Part shown: positions 61,122-64,000 of the stretch, in pieces | Layout: every line of letters begins with the position of its first letter | Position numbering within the stretch: the first letter of the stretch is position 1 | From: Clitopilus passeckerianus | Taxonomy: Eukaryota > Basidiomycota > Agaricomycetes > Agaricales > Entolomataceae | Direction of reading: 5' to 3' | Assembly: GCA_944990035.1 (NCBI GenBank) | Contig: CALYLX010000126.1 | Span: 682,001-746,000, forward strand | DNA length: 64,000 nt | The notes under the pieces: generated by a model | Databases searched by the model: none | Told to the model about the DNA's origin: nothing | What the model saw: the letters and a program-made list of their open reading frames with translations, nothing else | Position numbers and translations under genes: made by a program

Positions 61122-63174
61122 ATGAATCTACCGACTGAAGGAACTCGTTTTTGCTTATCTGGTCATATTGGAACTGTGAAATTCATCGGTCAAGTTGAGG
61201 GCACTCCTGGGACCTGGCTTGGGGTCGAATGGGACGACCCTCATCGAGGAAAACACAATGGAAGCAAGGGTGGCAAAGTCTACTTTACGACTCGGTATGT
61301 TTTGACCTGGTGATCTGGCTCAGCTGCCTTTCATCGGACACCACAAACCAGGCATCCAAACACAGGCTCGTTTATTCGGCCATCGGCGAATATTAATTAT
61401 GGGACCGATTTCCTTCATGCTCTCACCTCCAAGTACGTTGAGCTACCACATGGTTCCCGAAACCCAGAACAGGTGATCTTGGGCTCTTCTAACGGTGCGA
61501 TCGTCGTGGAAGCCGTTGGTCTCGACAAAATTAGAGGGAAGCTGTCGGATCTCACCAAGTTACGAGAGGTCAGTCTGGACTCTGAGTTCGTCGCAAGGAG
61601 CAACGCGCCAGGGACAATTCAAGCTACCTGTCCAAGTAAGTTACCAGCTAGACGGAAGCTGGTAATCTCCTATATTATCGCGTGCAAAATCAGATATCCG
61701 GGGTCTCGACTTATCCAGGAGCCTCATCTCAACTTGGGATACGATCGCTCTAATCACCAAGGAGTTGCTGTCACTTGAGCGACTGGCTTTGAAGTCGGTA
61801 CCAATATTTTGTGGCTTTCTACCCATTTCTTCTGACACATCTGTTGTCAAACTCGTTTACTAGTCAAAACCGGCTCAGACCGCCGGCGGATCCTTTGCTC
61901 CTGGAATCAGCCTTCAGACAACTAATGGAGCTACATCTGAATAACACCGATATCACCTGGCCAGAAATCCAAGTAGCCATTGCTGCAATGCCTAAATTAC
62001 AGTCGCTTGAGATCGGCTACAATGGCCTGACCCAGGCGGCTGCTTCCAATGACCCCTCAGCGGCAGATCACGATGGTATCAGGAGTATCAACTTTGACAG
62101 CAATGCATTGGCTGATTGGATTGGGCTGTGGAATTCATTACGCCCTTACAAATCGTATGTTCATCTTAACTTGTTTGGGCAAAAAACCCCGGCTCATCCT
62201 CTTGCCCAAGATTGCAGAGACTTGTTCTGACATCCAACTGTATTGATGCGATCTCCTCGCCGGAGGATTCTGAGCAGCGGTTCTTTTCGCTCAAACAATT
62301 ATTCCTGTCATCCAACCAACTCAATTCATGGAGGGATATAGACGCACTAGCTGCCTGGTGCCCCTCAATTGAGACCCTGACGATATTCGGAAATTCATTA
62401 ACAGGTGTTTTGCACCCCTTCTCAAAGATTTGCAGAACGTACTCATCTCAGCAGATCGCGAAATTGCGCACTCACGACCCTTAATAATATCAAAAATCCC
62501 TTCCCTGATAACGTTGGATGGAGCGATCGTCAGCGCCTACTTTGACCCCGAGTTTGTGACTGTGCTGATGTCGTCACCTGATATAATAGATCACACCCAG
62601 AGAACGCGTTGAATCCGAACTATTTTACCAATCTTACATCGTTCGACACGAGGCGGAATCAGACGAGCAGCGAGCTAAGGCACATCCGCAGTGGAAGCGC
62701 CTTTGTGAAAGTGAGTTTCCCCGATAACCGACTGCGCTTGTAGAAGGCTCAACTTTCCGACAGAGCATGGAAGACCTGAGTCCCATGTACTACCGATCAA
62801 TACGACCTCAGAGAAACTCAGTCAGAGGCTGATAGGTATGGCTAATGTCGCATCAGAGCTGGCGTGATCATCTAAAGCCATCTCTCGTCCTAGATATACT
62901 CATTTATACAGCCACGACGCCTTCCATTGATATTTTTGAATCGTTGACACGCGATGCCCAACCTGTCAGAATACAGGTCTTATCCACTATGAAGCTCAAA
63001 GTCCTTCGTCTGAAAATATCTAAAGTGACAAAGCAGCTTCGGGCAAAGGTTGATCTATGGCTCAGGCAGCAACCAGACCAATTCGCCCCTCTCTTGGAAC
63101 AGAACGATCACAAGGATTTGGAATGGATGGGCATAGGAAACGATTCTGTACTCGTAGCTCATATAAAAAATTAA
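61122..63174 (+). CDS. Tubulin-specific chaperone E (cofactor E), 534 aa
   Basis: Exons 61122-61294, 61352-61635, 61694-61793, 61864-62154, 62211-62404, 62452-62551, 62601-62710, 62764-62835, 62894-63174; sum 1,605 nt. Cofactor E (yeast Pac2, fission yeast Alp21) loads alpha-tubulin into the alpha/beta heterodimer. CAP-Gly domain at the N-terminus (GHIGTVKFIGQVEGTPGTWLGVEWD), the GKHNG groove motif, leucine-rich repeats (LERLALNQNRL, LMELHLNNTDITWPEIQ, LQRLVLTSNCIDAI, LKQLFLSSNQL), an LRR cap (KIPSLITLDGA and ERVESELFYQSYI) and a C-terminal ubiquitin-like domain ending DLEWMGIGNDSVLVAHI. All nine exons join in phase with no shift, in contrast to the neighbouring hydrolase gene. Confidence 0.93.
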
Positions 63175-63566
63175 GCTACTAGTACATGATTACATGTTAC
63201 GTGCATTGGATCAACCCAAGCAGCTTTCGTCCGACTTGTGACGAATCCCGAGCCTTCACGCTAAATCATCGAGGTTGACCTTGGGGACTCTGCCAGTGTG
63301 CGATTTGAGGTTGGCCATACCATACGGTCCCGGTGGATCCAAATCCAGGGCTTCATCTGAAATTTTGCAAGTCAAATCACCTGGTTCGACTGGGTTGACA
63401 ATTGGAGCACGGCAGGGAGCCTCATGAAAGCGATGGAACCACACAGCAAAGTACAGGGCCGTATACAATAAAAGAGAACACTTGAGCAAGAAGAGACCAA
63501 GCTGGAACTGTAAAAACCACGGAACGCCGTCGACCTGATCGCGCCTGCGAATTACAAAGAGACCTT

Positions 63567-64000
63567 TCAACGGGACCAACCACCATCCCCGTTCGCGTGC
63601 CTTGAAGCCCTTTCCTCGAATCGGTCTTCTCTGTCGTCGCGTTTTCTGTCATCCCGGCGTCGATCCTCATCCCTGCGGCGATCATAATAATAGTCAGGTC
63701 CTTTGCGGTCATCATAGCCTCCTCGCCGATAATCATCGTACCCTGCAGGCCTTCTATCATCAACCTCCCTCTTGGGTGGCGGCGACCTGGCACGACGATC
63801 ATCATAGTCTGCTCCACGACGGGGAGACCTCGAGCGGTCACGGCGGTAACCCCTGTCATCCCTGTATCGGTCTGCTCTGTGGCGGTCATCACGATAACGA
63901 TCGTCTCGGCGGTCATCACGACGGTAATTGTCAGGACCAGCGCGCTAGTCAAGTCATTAGTCTCGCCTACAGTGGTGGGGGAGGGGCCTTACAGAGTCAT
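63567..64000 (-). CDS. C-terminal RD/RS-rich part of a probable splicing factor (partial)
   Basis: Exon 63944-63567 plus the end of an upstream exon (64000-63993), intron 63945-63992 with CTAATGAC branch site. The encoded tail is almost entirely Arg-Asp/Arg-Ser/Tyr repeats (for example RRDDRRDDRYRDDR and RSRSPRRGADYDDRR) and ends HANGDGGWSR. Such tails occur on PRP38-like, U5-27K-like and SR-related proteins; the diagnostic domain is outside the window, so I cannot choose. An open frame at 63256-63579 in another phase is considered 3' UTR. Confidence 0.65.

Noticed and set aside
63256..63579. Open frame encoding a hydrophobic stretch downstream of the RD-rich gene
   Set aside because: Starts without ATG inside the last exon, in another phase; more likely 3' UTR, though a base loss joining it cannot be excluded.
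63422..63952. Met/Thr-rich minus-strand frame of 176 codons
   Set aside because: Wrong phase of the RD-repeat exon; low-complexity shadow.

Overview
The window is nuclear DNA of a filamentous basidiomycete, very probably an agaricomycete (mushroom-forming fungus). Genes are dense and on both strands, cut by many 45-60 nt introns with GT-AG ends and CTAAC/CTGAC-like branch sites. The gene set (RNAi RdRP, DNMT1-type methyltransferase, IRS4-like EH protein, kexins, a borosin-type methyltransferase homologue) fits that group. I give exon models from reading splice sites. Where phases could be tracked, exon lengths sum to a multiple of three, or do so after the small number of missing bases named in the entry.

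Left part (1-14.4 kb): the 5' two thirds of an RNA-dependent RNA polymerase (edge of window), an unknown one-TM protein, a phosducin-like protein, a four-TM unknown protein, then a telomere block: a long POT1 homologue followed in tandem by a short intact paralogue holding only the first two OB folds. A decayed inverted-repeat element follows.

Middle left (14.4-22 kb): two tandem kexin (Kex2-type) protease genes with a borosin-type peptide N-methyltransferase homologue between them on the opposite strand. That homologue looks broken (internal deletion, in-frame stop, no hydrophobic core peptide). This is the most unusual neighbourhood in the window.

Middle (22-34.4 kb): MCM7 and a DNMT1-type DNA methyltransferase diverge from a 140 bp promoter containing a MluI-type ACGCGT box; then an Ecm15-like small protein with a 5 nt microexon, and an IRS4-like EH-domain gene split by a 1.3 kb hAT-like element with an 8 bp target-site duplication.

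Right part (34.4-64 kb): an F-box protein, a small Cys-rich protein, ATG9, 2-isopropylmalate synthase with a duplicated C-terminal regulatory module, cytosolic glutamyl-tRNA synthetase, a 2H cyclic phosphodiesterase, a DUF1776 protein, tRNA-Ser(AGA), two poorly known proteins, RPA1, indoleamine 2,3-dioxygenase, 3-hydroxyisobutyryl-CoA hydrolase, tubulin cofactor E, and the RD/RS-rich end of a probable splicing factor.

A cross-cutting point: several genes, including essential RPA1, carry single-base losses mostly in short G/C runs that break otherwise clean reading frames. This looks like an assembly artefact rather than gene death, so frameshifts here should not be taken as pseudogenisation without checking reads.
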